DNA of 64,000 nt from Pogostemon cablin (taxonomy: Eukaryota > Streptophyta > Magnoliopsida > Lamiales > Lamiaceae). How positions within the stretch are numbered: position 1 is the first letter of the stretch; the number at the start of each line of letters is the position of its first letter. Where the stretch lies: positions 3,596,001-3,660,000 of the forward strand of contig CM042982.1 of assembly GCA_023678885.1 (NCBI GenBank), read 5' to 3'. The notes under the pieces are model-generated. The model was not told where the DNA came from and searched no databases. It saw nothing but the letters and a program-made list of their open reading frames with translations. The position numbers and the translations under genes are program-made. Below, one piece after another: positions 1 through 13,289 of this stretch.

Positions 1-40
1 GTCAATTAAATTAAATACTTATAATGATAATTTGGTGCAG

Positions 41-2095
41 GAAATGAAACATTTGAGAGATTAGCGACAATAGGATTGTTGGCAAATTTCATGGTATTTC
101 TGCTAACACAGTTTCACATGGACCAAGTCATGGCTGCAAATGTAATATACATATGGTCTGGTGTCACTAATTTCAGCCCATTGATTGGTGCTTTCATCTC
201 TGATTCTTACCTTGGCAGATTCAGAACTATTGCTTATGCTACCTTTGCTAGTTTCATGGTATGTGTATATACATATCTAATTCTATATATATCACCATTT
301 ACATAAAAAAAAATAAAAAATAAATTAAAAAAAGGTAACTCTCATATGAGACCGGATATAAGACATTTTGGGAATGATTTACCATTTATTAAGTATAATT
401 ATTATAAAGGTAAAATATATTTTTTGGTAGTTATAGTATATTTTTAGTGTATTATATTATTTTTCTAAAATCTTATTTTAATGTATTAATAAATGTAACT
501 TATCTATATATATATATATATATATAATCATACTTTAATACTTCTACCAACTCATCTTTCATTTCATTTCAAATAAAATGTGTCTAATTTTTAGTACAAA
601 AAGTTTTTTTAAAAGAAGAATCCTTGTTAGTATATTAATTAGTTAAATTTAGTTTATTAAGTACTAGCTAATTATTGATACTAGATCCTAAATCCAGTAA
701 ATTGTGTGTTTCTTTTGTGCATACTATTTTAAACTATTTCTTTGACAAGTGACAATGACTTTAGCCATGAATGCTTCTTACCCTTAATTTTCCTAAATAG
801 TTGATCTTTAATAGTTTTCCATTTAAATTAATTAAGGGGCCCGGTCTTTCTTAGATGCCTACGAAATCTCGATTAAACTAATATATAAACAACACTTAAT
901 AATCTGGACTCATATGTATTATGCATATAATTAAATATATTAAGGCAAAAACTCCTATGCATTTGGGCACACAAACCACATTCCATGCGTCTTTAAAATT
1001 TTGTGTTAAATTATACTCTTTAGTATATAGATGTGTACCCTTTATTTTCTAAAGAAAATTATTGTGTGTATCTGGGCGCATGGACAACACTCCGTACGCA
1101 TTTAGAATTTTGTGTTAATTGTATATCATTTAGTATAAAAATGTGTACCCTTTATTTTCTAAAGAAAAAAATATTAATGAAAAGTGTATACCTTTTAAAA
1201 CAAAATGGTCTACTTTTTATTAATTAAAGTGTATACCCTTCCAAAACAATGTACACTTATCCATAATACTAAATTTTTTTCCCATAATACTACCCATAAT
1301 ACTAAATTTCTAAAGGCGCACGCAAACCTTACTCATATATTAATTATCACACTAATTATTAAGCTACCAAATATTTGATGATCAATTTTACCGGAAAAGG
1401 CTTATCTTTCTTTCGTTTTAAAAAAATATTTGCTTCTTTTGAACTGAATGAATTGTCGCCCTCAATATTTTCAATTTGATTTTTTTTCATCTTTTATCTT
1501 TGATTGTCATTTCGTTATATATGCGGATGCATTATATTTTATAAGAAAATTAATTAAATAATTTAATAATAAATGCATATTGTAATAAAATGTATATTGT
1601 AATAATTTAATAATGAGAATATACTCAAAATTTTTGAAGATATATTTTTATTAATTGATTTATTTATCATTTTAAGATTTACTGAGTACTTTTTAATTCT
1701 AAATATAAAGATATACATTAGTAATAATATAATAATAATAAAATAAATAGAAAGATTATATGTGATATTAAATAAGAAATAAAAAAATATATTTCTAACA
1801 AATCAAAAAATATAATTAAAGCTGGTGTTTAATTTGAAGATATATATGAATAATAATAATAATAAGTTGGATATATTTTTATTAATTGGTTTAATTATCT
1901 ATTCGTAACCAAATAAAAAATATTTAATTAAAGGTGTTATTTAATTTATAGATATACATGAATAATAAAATAATAATAAATAAATAAAAAAAGAAAGATT
2001 ATATATTTGAAATTAAAATAAAAAATATGACAATTAAACATGTCGCGACACCTCATACTTTTAAAATATTATTTATAGCAGCGTATTCGCAATTA

Positions 2096-2159
<64 letters not shown>

Positions 2160-4943
2160 TATTAATAAGAAAAACTTTTTATTATGTGGTAAAGAAAAAA
2201 GGCATATGGGCGACATATAACTAATTATACTCCACGTGTTATAAACTACATGAGTATGTATATTAAGTGTACTTTGGAGTTATTGTGAGATTTTTTTTTC
2301 ATACTTTTTTTTCAAAATTTATTTACAATATTGAAAATAATTATTATCTTTCATGAATCACTTATCAACTTTTAAATATTTTTATTACTTTTAATTAATT
2401 TTTTGAAACTGTATTTTTTAAGGTTAATTATACTGTGCACACGAGTGCACTCACTTTAAAAAACGTATACAAATATAAATAAAAATATATAATTATGAAC
2501 AAAAATGTATACAATTTAATGATTAGTTTTTTTAATGAAAAATTGAGTGTAAAAAAAATATAATTATTAAAAAATATATATGCACTATTGAATAAAAAAT
2601 TATACATATATGATGCTAGTTTTTTTAATGAAAAACTTAGTGTAAAAAAAATATACAATTATTAAAAAACACGTAAACAAAATAGAATAACATATATACA
2701 AAATAGAATAAAAAGTTATACACATATCACCTAACATCAACTCTTTTATTAATTTCTTTATGCACGCCGATTCGTAAACTATATGTATTGCATTCATTTG
2801 ATGGAGAATAATTCATAAGCTTGCTCCAAATAGTAAAATGACAACACGTCTTAATTAACCAATCATAACAGCTACCTTCAATATTTTTTTTATTATTTTT
2901 TTTTTAATCTTGAATTTGAGGGATCATGTTAGACCACATCCTCCAATCCACTTTCTTCATGTGTACACATCAGTAACAAAACTTGATACTCATGCTTCAA
3001 TAAGTTTTTATAGAATGATATTAAAACTAAGTATTATATTACCATTTAATTTTATAGGGTTTAATAGCACTAATTTTTTATTTTTTATTTTTACGAAAAA
3101 CATTTCATTCAAAATTAAATAAAATGGTTGATGAAAAACAGGGGATGTTGACCATGACCCTAATAGCATGGATTCCCCAATTGCACCCTCCTCCATGCAA
3201 GCTACAATCCCATCAATGCATGGGTCCAACCAAATCCCAGTTCGGCGTTCTTGCCCTGGCTCTCAGTTTCCTAACGATCGGCTCTGCCGGAATACGGCCC
3301 TGCAGCATCCCTTTCGGAGTCGATCAGTTCGACTCCTCCACGGAGGAGGGAAGACGGGGGATCACCAGTTTCTTCAACTGGTACTACACCACATTCACAG
3401 TTGTCATCATCATTGCACTCACTCTGGTCATCTACATCCAAGACTCAGTGAGTTGGGTGTGGGGATTCGGCATCCCTACATCCCTCATGTTCTGCTCAAT
3501 CGTCCTCTTCTTCGTGGGTACGAGGTTCTACGTGTATGTCCTGCCCGAAGGAAGCGTGTTTACCAGCATTGTGCAGGTCATCGTTGCTGCTTACAAGAAA
3601 CGAAACGTCGGCTACCCCGATGGAGATGTCGACGGCTATTATGATCCACCTTTGAAGGACACCATTGTCAAGAAGCTTCCCTTTTCTAATAGACTAAGGT
3701 GACATATCCTTTTCGGACAGATTTTGTATATTATTATGCTACATGCATGCCCTTTAATTAATTAACGTATATATATAAGTTTAAGTGGATGTTAAAACTT
3801 ATTATATACACTTGCTTGTTGAGTTGTTGTCATCATGCAATATCACTAGAGTTTGATACTATAATTGTAGACTTTTCATATGCATTCCATTTTTATTCAA
3901 GTTGTGCTACGTGTGATGCCCCACATAGAAAGTGAGTCAAATTAGTGTACTTTTAAGTAAGACTATGACTAGTCTTGGATTTTGTCATGTGCATGTAAAA
4001 TTTATCTTCATATTTTTATAATTTGAAGAGTCTGATATCAATATTTTCATCAATATATCCGATCAGGTACTTGAACAAAGCGGCCATAATAAGGGAAAGT
4101 GAGATCACGGCCGACGGATCGAGCTCGAATCCATGGATGCTATGCAGCATACAAAAAGTGGAAGAAACCAAATGTTTATTCAAAGTGATCCCAATATGGG
4201 CATCGGGTATCCTCTGTTTCACAGCCATGGCACAACAGGGCACCTTCACCGTATCTCAAGCTCGACAAATGGACCGTCATCTCAACCCAAACTTCCAAAT
4301 CCCGGCGGGATCACTCTCCGTCATATCCATGATCACAATCGGGTTATGGCTCCCGTTGTACGATAGAGTCCTCGTCCCCTACGTCAGGAGGGTCACGAGG
4401 ATAGAAGGAGGGATCACCCAACTCCAGAGAATGGGAATCGGCATTGTTTTTTCCATCCTTTCAATGATTGCAGCTGGAATCATTGAGAGGATGAGAAGGG
4501 CTTCCGCATTGTCCCATGCGGGGCCAGATGGGATAGCACCAATTACGGTGTTCTGGCTGGCCCCGCAGCTAATACTGATGGGATTTGCGGAAGCGTTCAA
4601 TATAATCGGACAGATCGAGTTCTACAACAAGGAGTTTCCTGAGAATATGAGTAGCTTGGCTAACTCATTGTTCTCTTGCACCATGGCAGGGGCAAGTTAT
4701 GTGAGCACTTTCCTGGTGAACATTGTGCATGAGACGACCGGGAGAAACGGTCACCCGGATTGGTTAACCAAAGATATTAATCAATGAAAAGTGGAAAATC
4801 TTTACTATTTGATTGCTGGATTAGGGGTGTTGAATTTTGTCTACTTTCTTTGGGTGGCTCGTGGGTACCAATACAAGAGTAAGATCAAGATTGATGATGA
4901 TGATGATGATGTTGAGCTTCATGTTGTGAAGTCATCACTTTGA
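41..4943 (+). CDS. NRT1/PTR family (NPF2-type) transporter, 3' part, with in-frame stop
   Basis: Proton-coupled solute transporter of the plasma membrane or tonoplast (NPF/POT family; nitrate, glucosinolates and similar anions are known substrates of NPF2 members). Exons seen: 41-258 (218 bp, the usual size for NPF exon 2, opening with GNETFERLATIG), 3142-3698 and 4067-4943, all bounded by AG/GT in compatible phases. The first exon, with the start codon and the ExxER motif, lies left of the window. Family blocks such as SIGxAGIRPCSIPFGVDQFD-like, FFNWYY, GTFTVSQA, NFQIPAGSLSVIS and YDRVLVP are present and most resemble subfamily 2. Frame analysis shows TGA at 4785-4787 right after DWLTKDINQ. 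The same frame then continues for 51 codons through YYLIAGLGVLNFVYFL (the last membrane helix) and an Asp run to a second TGA at 4941-4943. The gene is therefore either a recent pseudogene, a truncated allele, or affected by a base error. The second intron is 2.9 kb and full of repeats. Confidence 0.88.
960..1315 (+). repeat. Dispersed repeat family copy A, internally duplicated
   Basis: Contains the block TGTGTACCCTTTATTTTC twice (near 1031 and 1141), then GTGTATACC, ATGGT and CCATAATACTAAATT blocks. The same blocks in the same order occur on the opposite strand at about 6135-6320, so this is a mobile repeat rather than part of the NPF gene. No terminal inverted repeats or target duplication could be assigned. 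Confidence 0.55.
2097..2155. repeat. (TA)n microsatellite
   Basis: Uninterrupted TA dinucleotide run of about 59 bp inside the NPF intron. Confidence 0.95.
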
Positions 4944-5536
4944 TTTAGTATTTGTAATTAGGGGCATATATGTTTCTTGAGTTGTATCTCTAGTTGAATA
5001 TATGAATGAGATTATCGAAAATGATACTCCATTAGAAAATAAAACCCCTCTACTTACTTAGGAGTATTAAAATTATGTACTTATCTTTTCAAAAAATATA
5101 TTGTGTCGAAAAAAAAGTATTATGTGGTCTATATTATTATCGTGTGTCATTGAAATATAGTATAGTTCATAACATTTATGTTACTATATTCGATGTAAAG
5201 TAAATTTCATAACACTATTAAGTATTTTTTTTTATAATATGTAATAAATTTCGTCACTAATTTACGATCGACATATGATTAGAAAAAGAAAATCCAATCA
5301 TCTCTCTTTAAAAGTAATACTTTCTCCCTCTATTATTTCATTCAATCCAACTGGTATAACATAAAAAAATGTTATACTAAAATAACTTTGAAATAACCGT
5401 TTTTTTTTGGTATGGGATGTGGTTATACGATTGTCCCAAGCTTATGGGGTAATAATGTCACTTCCATTTTTAATTAGAATCTTGATCAAATAGTGTCCTA
5501 CTTGTATTTTTACCCTCCCAATGTGAAATTTAAAAT

Positions 5537-5731
5537 TTAACCTGATGGCGAGTAATAAGTTTGCCGATTAAATTTTGACCATTGAGTAATCAAATAATTA
5601 GCCTTTGGCATGAATTTGGCCCCTTGCGAGCACAAATTAAACAGTGAATCCTCTCTATAAGCCACTTGAGGCACATCCTGCGATTTACCTCCTCCATTAA
5701 TTCCCAGGGTAGGAGCCAATGGCGGAGCCAA
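5537..5731 (-). pseudogene. Unrecognised coding-like fragment
   Basis: A 64-codon open frame whose composition is unlike the AT-rich surroundings and reads as protein, with segments such as VPQVAYREDSLFNLC and ANYLITQWSKFNRQTYY. It ends in TAA. I do not recognise the family; no start codon context, exon partner or promoter is evident. It could be a remnant of a gene or of a transposon captured fragment. Confidence 0.3.
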
Positions 5732-6134
5732 TGTAGGACTAGGGGGCGGGGGGCACTGGCCCCCCTGGAAAATGAGGAGCTTAGTTTAATTAATTATTTA
5801 GCATACAATGTATTTCATGTGCTATGTGATTGATTTCATGTTAATTGAATTAGATTTTCTTTTCTTTTCAAAATGATATACTGCTATTATTTTTGGAGCT
5901 CATTAGGATAATAATTTAATATTTTCAATTTCGCATCAATTTTATTGTATAAACGCTCTATACAAAAGATCATTAGTTATTAGGTATTTGGTAAATAAAT
6001 GATTTATGGTTGTGTCTAAATTACTTTGAAAATCGTTATTACTCTTTTAACAGTAAATATACACGTGTCTAGATACAGTCGTTTCATTCCAAAAAGATAA
6101 AATAAAAAAATAAAAAATTGAGTGAGACTCTTTT

Positions 6135-6320
6135 GCACCCGGGGCACAACGTGTGTCTTTAGAATTTAGTATTATGGGTAAGGGTATATTATTTTTTTCT
6201 AAAGGATATATATTTTAATTAATAAGGATACACCATTTTGTTTAAAAGGGTATACACCTTTCATTAATTTTTTTTTAGAAAATAAAGGATACACATATTT
6301 ATGCTAAAGGATATAATAAG
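6135..6320 (-). repeat. Dispersed repeat family copy B
   Basis: Reverse complement reproduces the block order of the copy at 960-1315 (TGTGTATCCTTTATTTTC, GTGTATACCCTTTTAAACA, ATGGTGTATCC, CCATAATACTAAATTC). Confidence 0.55.
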
Positions 6321-7016
6321 ATGTCAAAATAAATAGGGTTAATTGCAAAAAAAAATCACGAACTTTACACATATTACAAATTAATCATCACTTTTGAGAA
6401 ATTGCAAAAAAAACCACCACCTCAAATTCAAAAAAATCCTCCTTTTAGTAACAAATTGAGTTTATTTTGCAACAATAATTAAAGATGATATTTTTTTTGC
6501 AATTTTTCAAAAAAAAAAAATTAATTTATAATAGATATAAAATTCATAGTTTTTTTTACTATAAGTATATAATTTAATTATGTCATATCAGGGAAGGAGG
6601 ATGGGGTTAGCTTTAGCATGCAGATTAGGAGGGTGTGCGGTAGTGGTGGTGGGGCCTGGTGGTACCGTGGGGGGGTGGGGGATTAAAAGTTTTTTTCAAA
6701 AAAAAAATTTATTTGTTTATTAAAAAATTATAATTAATCTTATTTTTTACAAAATTTTAAATAATTAATATTAAATGACATGCTTTAACTAAAAATTTGA
6801 AAATTTCTTTTTAACTAACTAAAAATATGAAATTCAAATTCATAATTTATTTTTAAGTGCATTCTAATTAGTAGAAGTCTAGAAGAGATCTTATTCTCGA
6901 TCCAAATGGAGCCTCAAGGTTTATTGTACTTTTTCTTTAAGAATGCTACCATTTTAAATGTATAAAGATGTGAGCAAAAAATTGCAATTTCAAGATAATA
7001 ATTTTGAGTGTTGTAT

Positions 7017-7021
<5 letters not shown>

Positions 7022-7097
<76 letters not shown>
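7022..7097. repeat. (AT)n microsatellite
   Basis: Uninterrupted AT dinucleotide run of about 76 bp, the longest in the window. Confidence 0.95.
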
Positions 7098-7105
<8 letters not shown>

Positions 7106-8703
7106 AGTTGGAATTAGAAGATATTATGTTTTAATTTTTGTAATTAAACAGGTTAATATAAATTTTTTAGGCTTAATTGCTTTTTTTTTTCGGCTCAATA
7201 AATGAGATTTTTATTATACAATATCATTACCATATCCTTAAAAAATCGCGTTGCTAAACTCATAAAATTTAGTTATAAAAAAAATAAAAATTGTGTGACA
7301 TGACAATTTTAAAAGATATAAAAATTAAAATTTTAACCCTCTAATTCCGAAAATTAAGGCATTATGTTATCTAACTGTCAGTATAATGTGGATTGAATTC
7401 CCTGTTCCACATCCGATATTTCATTGGTTTTTCACAATATAAAAAAATCATATCATACAAATGAGCATTAAACTCTTGGGGTATGGGGTGAATTTTGAGC
7501 ATTGATTCATGACACATGGTAAGAATCTAATTAACGGAATAGGAAATGAAATATGGATATGGAATAAATCACACCGGATCTTCTGCGCCATTTTGGTGCA
7601 TTATCTTCTGTGCCACAAGTTATGTAATTGACACGTAAGATGGAGAAACAAATCCAATCATTGCCCTAGGTTTAAGGATTATGTATAGTTTCTCTCTCTT
7701 ACGTGTCGTCAATCTAACGATGTGACACAAGAAATTGTATATCAAATGACACAGAGAATCCGAGCCTAGAATAGATGATCCCATTTGAGCATAATGTTCT
7801 ATAAACGTAATTCTTAAGTTACAGTCCTAAAAATTGCAATTTTAATGTGATTATTATTATGCAATATCTTTAAATTTTATTTTTCTCCTTAAATTGTTAA
7901 CGTCAATTCAATAAAATAAATAAATCAATCAATCCGAATATATGGATTTATAATTTATGCGATGAAGTGAAAAAAAAAAAATTATACAAGAAAAGCAAGT
8001 TGTTGATGTGGAGAGTCTGTCTTGATATATATAAAAATGAAATCCACACGAAATAGACTTTCACTAAAAACTCTTTAACGCCCAAATATTCCAGATATTT
8101 TTGCTAAGTCAGAACATACAGGTGCTGGCCGGCGCAGCTTAACTCAACCTTCATGCCAATTTGGAAATAGACATACATCCTGCTTTGTATTGCCCTTTAA
8201 AAAGTCTCATTTTCTTGAATTTAGAAATACTATTATTTAATATGTAGTGAGTAATTGTATTAGTGTGTATATATTAACTTCAAATTTTAATTGTATTAAT
8301 AGATGTGTGTGGTCCCATGTGTATAAAATTTTAAATAAAATCCTTTGGTACAAATTGTCCAAATTAAAGAATGGATTCTTTAAAATGGACGGAGATTATA
8401 TATTAGTGTCGAATCTTACGTAGAATGCATATGAATTTTCATCAACACTTGTGTAAATTGGATTTACGGTATAAATCCTTTAGTCAGGAAAAGTTAGAGA
8501 TTGTGATGGAGAGGAGATGTTGTGAATTGTATTCTTATAAGTCTTTTATTCTTTTGCTGCTATATGTTGTTATATTGTTGAAACAAGTTGGTAAATTTCT
8601 TAACTTTGTTGATAAAATCATTTTCCTGCTTAAAAAAAAAAATATAAATCCTTTAGCCCACCTTCCAACGCTACATCGTTTTTTATTTGAAAAAAAAAAA
8701 TTA

Positions 8704-8966
8704 CTCTCTCCGTCCCATAGAAGTTGGTATAATTTTTTGGGCACGGAGATTAAGGAGTATAATAATTTAATGTAAAGTGAAGTAAAGTGAAGTGAGAGAA
8801 ATAATATTTAATGTGTAGTGGGTAGTTGTATTAGAGGTGATATATGGGGCCATGAGAATAGATTAATTGTTTTTGTATGGGTCCCATGTATTAAAAAAGA
8901 AATGTGTCAACTTTAGTGGGACAAACCAAAAAGGAAAGTGTGTCAACTTTTATGGGACGGAGGGAG
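8704..8966. mobile_element. Stowaway-type MITE (263 bp)
   Basis: Begins CTCTCTCCGTCCCATA and ends TATGGGACGGAGGGAG, so the ends are inverted repeats, flanked on both sides by TA (8702-8703, 8967-8968). TA duplication plus CTCCCTCCGTCC ends is the signature of Tc1/mariner-derived Stowaway MITEs. Non-coding. Further copies occur in this window at 31649, 48755, 50900, 60581, 60859, 61402 and 62604. Confidence 0.85.
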
Positions 8967-8969
8967 TAA

Positions 8970-10526
8970 TTTTTGTGTGTTGGATTGTTGTGATTATGAT
9001 GAATTCTTTTACATGCATGCGTGATTACGGTTCCTTGTTTACAATGGACTCTTGTTTCGATGATTGGGTTAAAGACAAATATCCTTTGCTGAATCCACTT
9101 TTCCTTTTTGCCACTCTTACCCGCTTCTTACACACAATATACTAACAATTAAACTTCGATTACTCTTCTTCATTTATCTCTTTGCTAGATTAAATCATTA
9201 AACTACAAACAATAACCAAACTTATCATCATATCTACATTTTCTCTTTATCTTTTTGCATATTTTATTTTGGATCCCCTAACTTTTGTTGATGGGTTATT
9301 CACAAATTTTTTGTGTTTTATTTTTCCCTAAATTATGCAAGTCCCTAAATTATTTTAAATCGCTATGAAAATATTTATGTGTGATCATCTCATAAAATTT
9401 ATTTTGAAATGGATACGAAGTGATAAAATTTTAATAAAAAATAATATTTGATTAAGGAAAAGTGATTGTCGTCCAAGTATATCATATCATGAACGATATG
9501 TAATACGAATAAAAAGTGATAACTATTTTCTTTTTAAAGTAAAATTATACAATATGTAATACGGATAAAAAGTGATAATAATTATTCTTTAAAGTAAAAT
9601 GTTACGTATTGCTCCAATTGATATCATACGACTAAATGGCATAAAAGATAATACTTAGGTCGGATTTTTTTGTTTCATTTGATATAGTATCAACTATACC
9701 TAATAAAAAATATAAATTCTTAAAAGTGATGATTAAATTTCTTTTGAAGTGTGTCAATCATGCTTCTAAATGACACGATAAAAGATAATATATACATAAA
9801 AGTGGTATACAGTATAGGTGTGTAATTACATGGGGCATGTCAAAATCATAAATTTGAATTAGTGAAAATAGCATCTACTCTTGATGATGAAGAGAATCAC
9901 TTTTTGAGGTATTCATTTGGCATACTATCTGACTTCAAAGATGCTGGAAAACCAGTCCCCCCACACAATCACACACTTGGGATCTTATTGCATTACCAAT
10001 TGGAATAATCCAACTCCAAATATATGTATACCTTTTTTTTGGCATGATTTTAAGCGGTTAGGATTTTCTCTTGCGTTTTTTAGCCATGCGAGACTATTTC
10101 TCCGTATGATAATTACCTTTTTTTTTATTATTAATTAGATTTTTTTATTAAAAATGTTACTCCATTTTTTCGTAGATAATGTTGTTGTATCACTTTTTTT
10201 ATACTTCAAATCGTTTATGAATTAATTTATTGTACTATTATTAATTTTCATTAATAGAGTATCACTTTTTATTATAATTTTATTATTCTCTCTATCTTGG
10301 TAATTTATGCACACTTACACGGAACGAAGGGAGTATAATTCTTATTTATCTCAAACGCATACAGATATTTTCCTTGCATTTTTTATTTTATCTATATTTT
10401 TTTTCATCTCATTCAATGAGAGATACATATTCAATGAGTGATACATATTAAAAATTGAAATAGAATTTGAACATTAAAGAAACTCAGAACCATTCATATT
10501 TTTCACTATCTCTTGTATATGACTCA

Positions 10527-10594
<68 letters not shown>

Positions 10595-12180
10595 ATCATA
10601 TAATACTAAAATATAATAGGAAATTCAATGTTCAAATTAAGTATTTTGAGAAATATTATTATAAAAATAAAAAAAATTGTATAATCAGCACATTTAATTG
10701 TTTTTTTTTTTTTAAATCCCTTTAAAACCCCTTTACATTTTAGACCAATCTTGAAATTCAACTTTTTCTATTACATGCCGTTGTCATTACAATTGAGCAG
10801 TCGCAATATGTGCATCCACTAAAATTATCTACTCCTAAATAAAGTTAATCAGAATATTGTCTTTAATGAATAAAAAATAGTGTCACCATTTTATTTTTTT
10901 AATTAAATTCTGTCATGGTCTCTCTTTTAACAATGACCATCATTTGTGTCTGCATCACAGTTTCAACTTCTCTCAAACTTGAATGTTTATAGCAGACCCC
11001 TTGCTATTAATTATAGTATTTTTTTTTTGCAAATTAGTTGAACTGCAAATTAAAGAAAATGCAGACTAAGAACTCACATGAACTTGTGTGCCATTTTTTA
11101 GTTGACTGCTAAGAATTGATGATTTATATAATTGTCTCCTAATTTCAACTAGTTGACCAAAGATTGTTCTTTGGAGAATAATTTCTACCTTTATGGGGAT
11201 GTCAGATGATGTATTATTTGTGACAATATTTTGTGTTGAGTATTTTTAAATAAATAAGCCAAATCAAAACCATCTAGTCTAGATAATTATGCCACAATCA
11301 TTTAAAGTGCATATTATTACATAAAATTGTTCTAAATTAAGATGTGGGGAATGAAACTTAGAAAGTGATTTTATGAGTGCTAATATAACACAATAGCACT
11401 TGAATAATTAAAAAAAAAATCAAACTAATTAGCAAGATCTTCCCAAATCAACTCCGGGTCGAACAAAAAGTATTAAAATTTATTTATTTATTTATTATAT
11501 ATTTTTTTTAAGTATGCAACCAAGTATTGTATTTAACCCTGAAGTATATGTTATTTTTTTCCACCCTGCAATTTTAGGTCCTCTTAAAATGAATTCTTGA
11601 TACTTGACATCATAGTTTTTATCAGCCACCCATGTTAACATTACGCATGTTGACAATTCTTACAAAAAATTATTTGTAGAATTGAAGAGAGTGAAAGAGA
11701 TTGATATAGAGAAAAGTAATTCATACTTTTCTACATCCCATTTAAATTCTCAACAATTTTTATTTTTTTATTTTTTTTGTTATGTTTGGTTATAACAGTG
11801 TTTTTATTTATAAATTAATACTAATTTGTTTATTTATTTTTGATAAAAATAAAAAAGAGATAGATATGAAAAATGTTAATAAATCATAGTTTATTTGATT
11901 TATCTTAAAGATTGCCATAAGAGTTTGAAAGTACAAGTGTTTTTTGTGTTATTTACGTGTGTTAATTTATATAACTTCTTATATGATTAATAATTAAAAA
12001 TAAATAATTAAAGCCCAATACATTGTAAGTAGAGAGCAACTAGGGTGAGACCAGTCCCATAAAATTTTCATGGAACCGGATCCCAAATCACTGACATAAA
12101 TTAATTCGCTGGTATATGGGTTGGTACAGGCTGCTACCGAATCTCTTTGTTAATTAAATCGCGTAAACAAAAGGAAAGTA
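8970..12180. other. AT-rich spacer
   Basis: No gene seen. Contains a decayed MITE end near 10285-10332 (ends in GGAACGAAGGGAGTA) and an AT microsatellite at 10531-10591. Confidence 0.5.
10531..10591. repeat. (AT)n microsatellite
   Basis: Uninterrupted AT run of about 61 bp. Confidence 0.95.
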
Positions 12181-12189
12181 TAATACCAT

Positions 12190-12660
12190 CAATCTCATCT
12201 TCTCTCTCCCAAAACTGTAGCCCTTCTTTTCTCTCTGCCTAAAACCTTGCATTTTCCGGCAGTAGTGGAAGGCGGTCGCAGACAGTCGCTTCAGATCGCC
12301 GGAGATCGGTCTCCACCGTGATAGATCTGCCACCGCGAGCGGCCGTCACGTCTCGTGACCGGTTCTCCGTCGTACGACCAGCCACCATCTGTGAACAGAT
12401 CCACTGCCCGAGCCCATCGAGACCGCCGGAACTGGTGTGCTGCTCACCAGTCTGCCGTCATTGCACAACGTCGCTATGGTGAACACCTTCATATCGCATC
12501 ACAATATTTTTTCTAGTTTGATGTTTTACGCGAAGAAATTAATCGAGACATTATTTCCTCAATCGCTGATTTTTTTCTGGCTTGTCAAATCTTGGATGAA
12601 CACTTGTGTTTTGAAGATTGTAGTGAACTGAGATGAGCGCCATTGCAGAGGGTGTGGCCA
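12190..12660 (+). other. GC-rich transcript-like island, function unknown
   Basis: After a pyrimidine-rich stretch (TCTCTCTCCC, like a plant 5' leader) the sequence becomes GC-rich for about 280 bp with many CCGG, CCACC and GCCG words, sharply different from its AT-rich flanks. No long reading frame runs through it in any frame that I could support. It may be an old first exon, a promoter-proximal non-coding transcript or captured DNA. Confidence 0.3.
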
Positions 12661-12868
12661 GGAACTATTTTTTTTTTAATGAAGAATGAGTGGCGTAAGC
12701 TTAACAATGAATAACCATGAATAGACAACAAATTCGTTTCCCACCTTCAAAATCAATATGAGAAAGGTTTTAATTCATTTTATATATTTTCTTTTAATTG
12801 ACTGTTGTTTATTTAAATTTTTGGGCAATCTCTATTTTTTACAATTAAGCGTCAGTTCATTACTCTTA

Positions 12869-13151
12869 GGGTGTGTTTGGTTCACTAAGGTTAATAAGTT
12901 GGTTAATATAGCTTGTAAATGTGATAAGCAATGGATGAACGTTAGAATTCCTTTAATTCCATATTAGTTTCATGGGATATTGTAACACACTTCCCCTCAA
13001 GGTTGTATTTCACCGGGCCCCTTACTTTTTATTAATGGGTTTAGATGAAAATTAAGTCCGCATAAGTCCAATTAGTATATAAAATCTCTAATTTTTAGAA
13101 AATTTTAAGGCCCAATAAGTATTATTAATTTAAAGTGAACCAAACACACCC
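12869..13151. mobile_element. Tourist/PIF-Harbinger-type MITE (283 bp)
   Basis: Left end GGGTGTGTTTGGTTCACT is exactly repeated in inverse at the right end (AGTGAACCAAACACACCC). The flanks are TTA on both sides (12866-12868 and 13152-13154), the 3-bp target duplication expected for PIF/Harbinger. Non-coding interior. A diverged relative lies at 26310-26490. Confidence 0.85.
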
Positions 13152-13289
13152 TTAGTAGTTCTTTTAATTTTGCTAATTTGACAAACATTGAAATTAAGTG
13201 AACTTTGGTTGATGGATTACGGTATAATTTTAAAACTCTCTATAGTGTATTTATGCTGTTTTTATAATCTAATTTTTGAAAGTTTTTAT

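Larger units (their letters stand above)
259..3141 (+). other. NPF intron of 2.9 kb, repeat-filled
   Basis: Non-coding, strongly AT-rich, between exons ending in CATG|GTATGT and AACAG|GGGATG. It holds a member of a dispersed repeat family (about 960-1310) and an AT microsatellite (2097-2155). No gene is visible in it. Confidence 0.7.
4944..8690. other. AT-rich spacer downstream of NPF gene
   Basis: Intergenic. It contains a short unassigned reading frame on the minus strand (5537-5731), a G-run followed by a C-run (5742-5766) like the ends of decayed plant transposons, copy B of the dispersed repeat (6135-6320) and an AT microsatellite (7022-7097). I see no gene with splice-supported exons. 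Confidence 0.5.

Noticed and set aside
3168..3644. Alternative plus-strand frame of 158 codons within NPF exon 3
   Set aside because: It is a shadow of the NPF coding frame in the third exon.
8425..9145. Short frames around 8.4-9.1 kb as small genes
   Set aside because: They overlap the Stowaway MITE at 8704-8966 and its flanks; they arise from the element's sequence.
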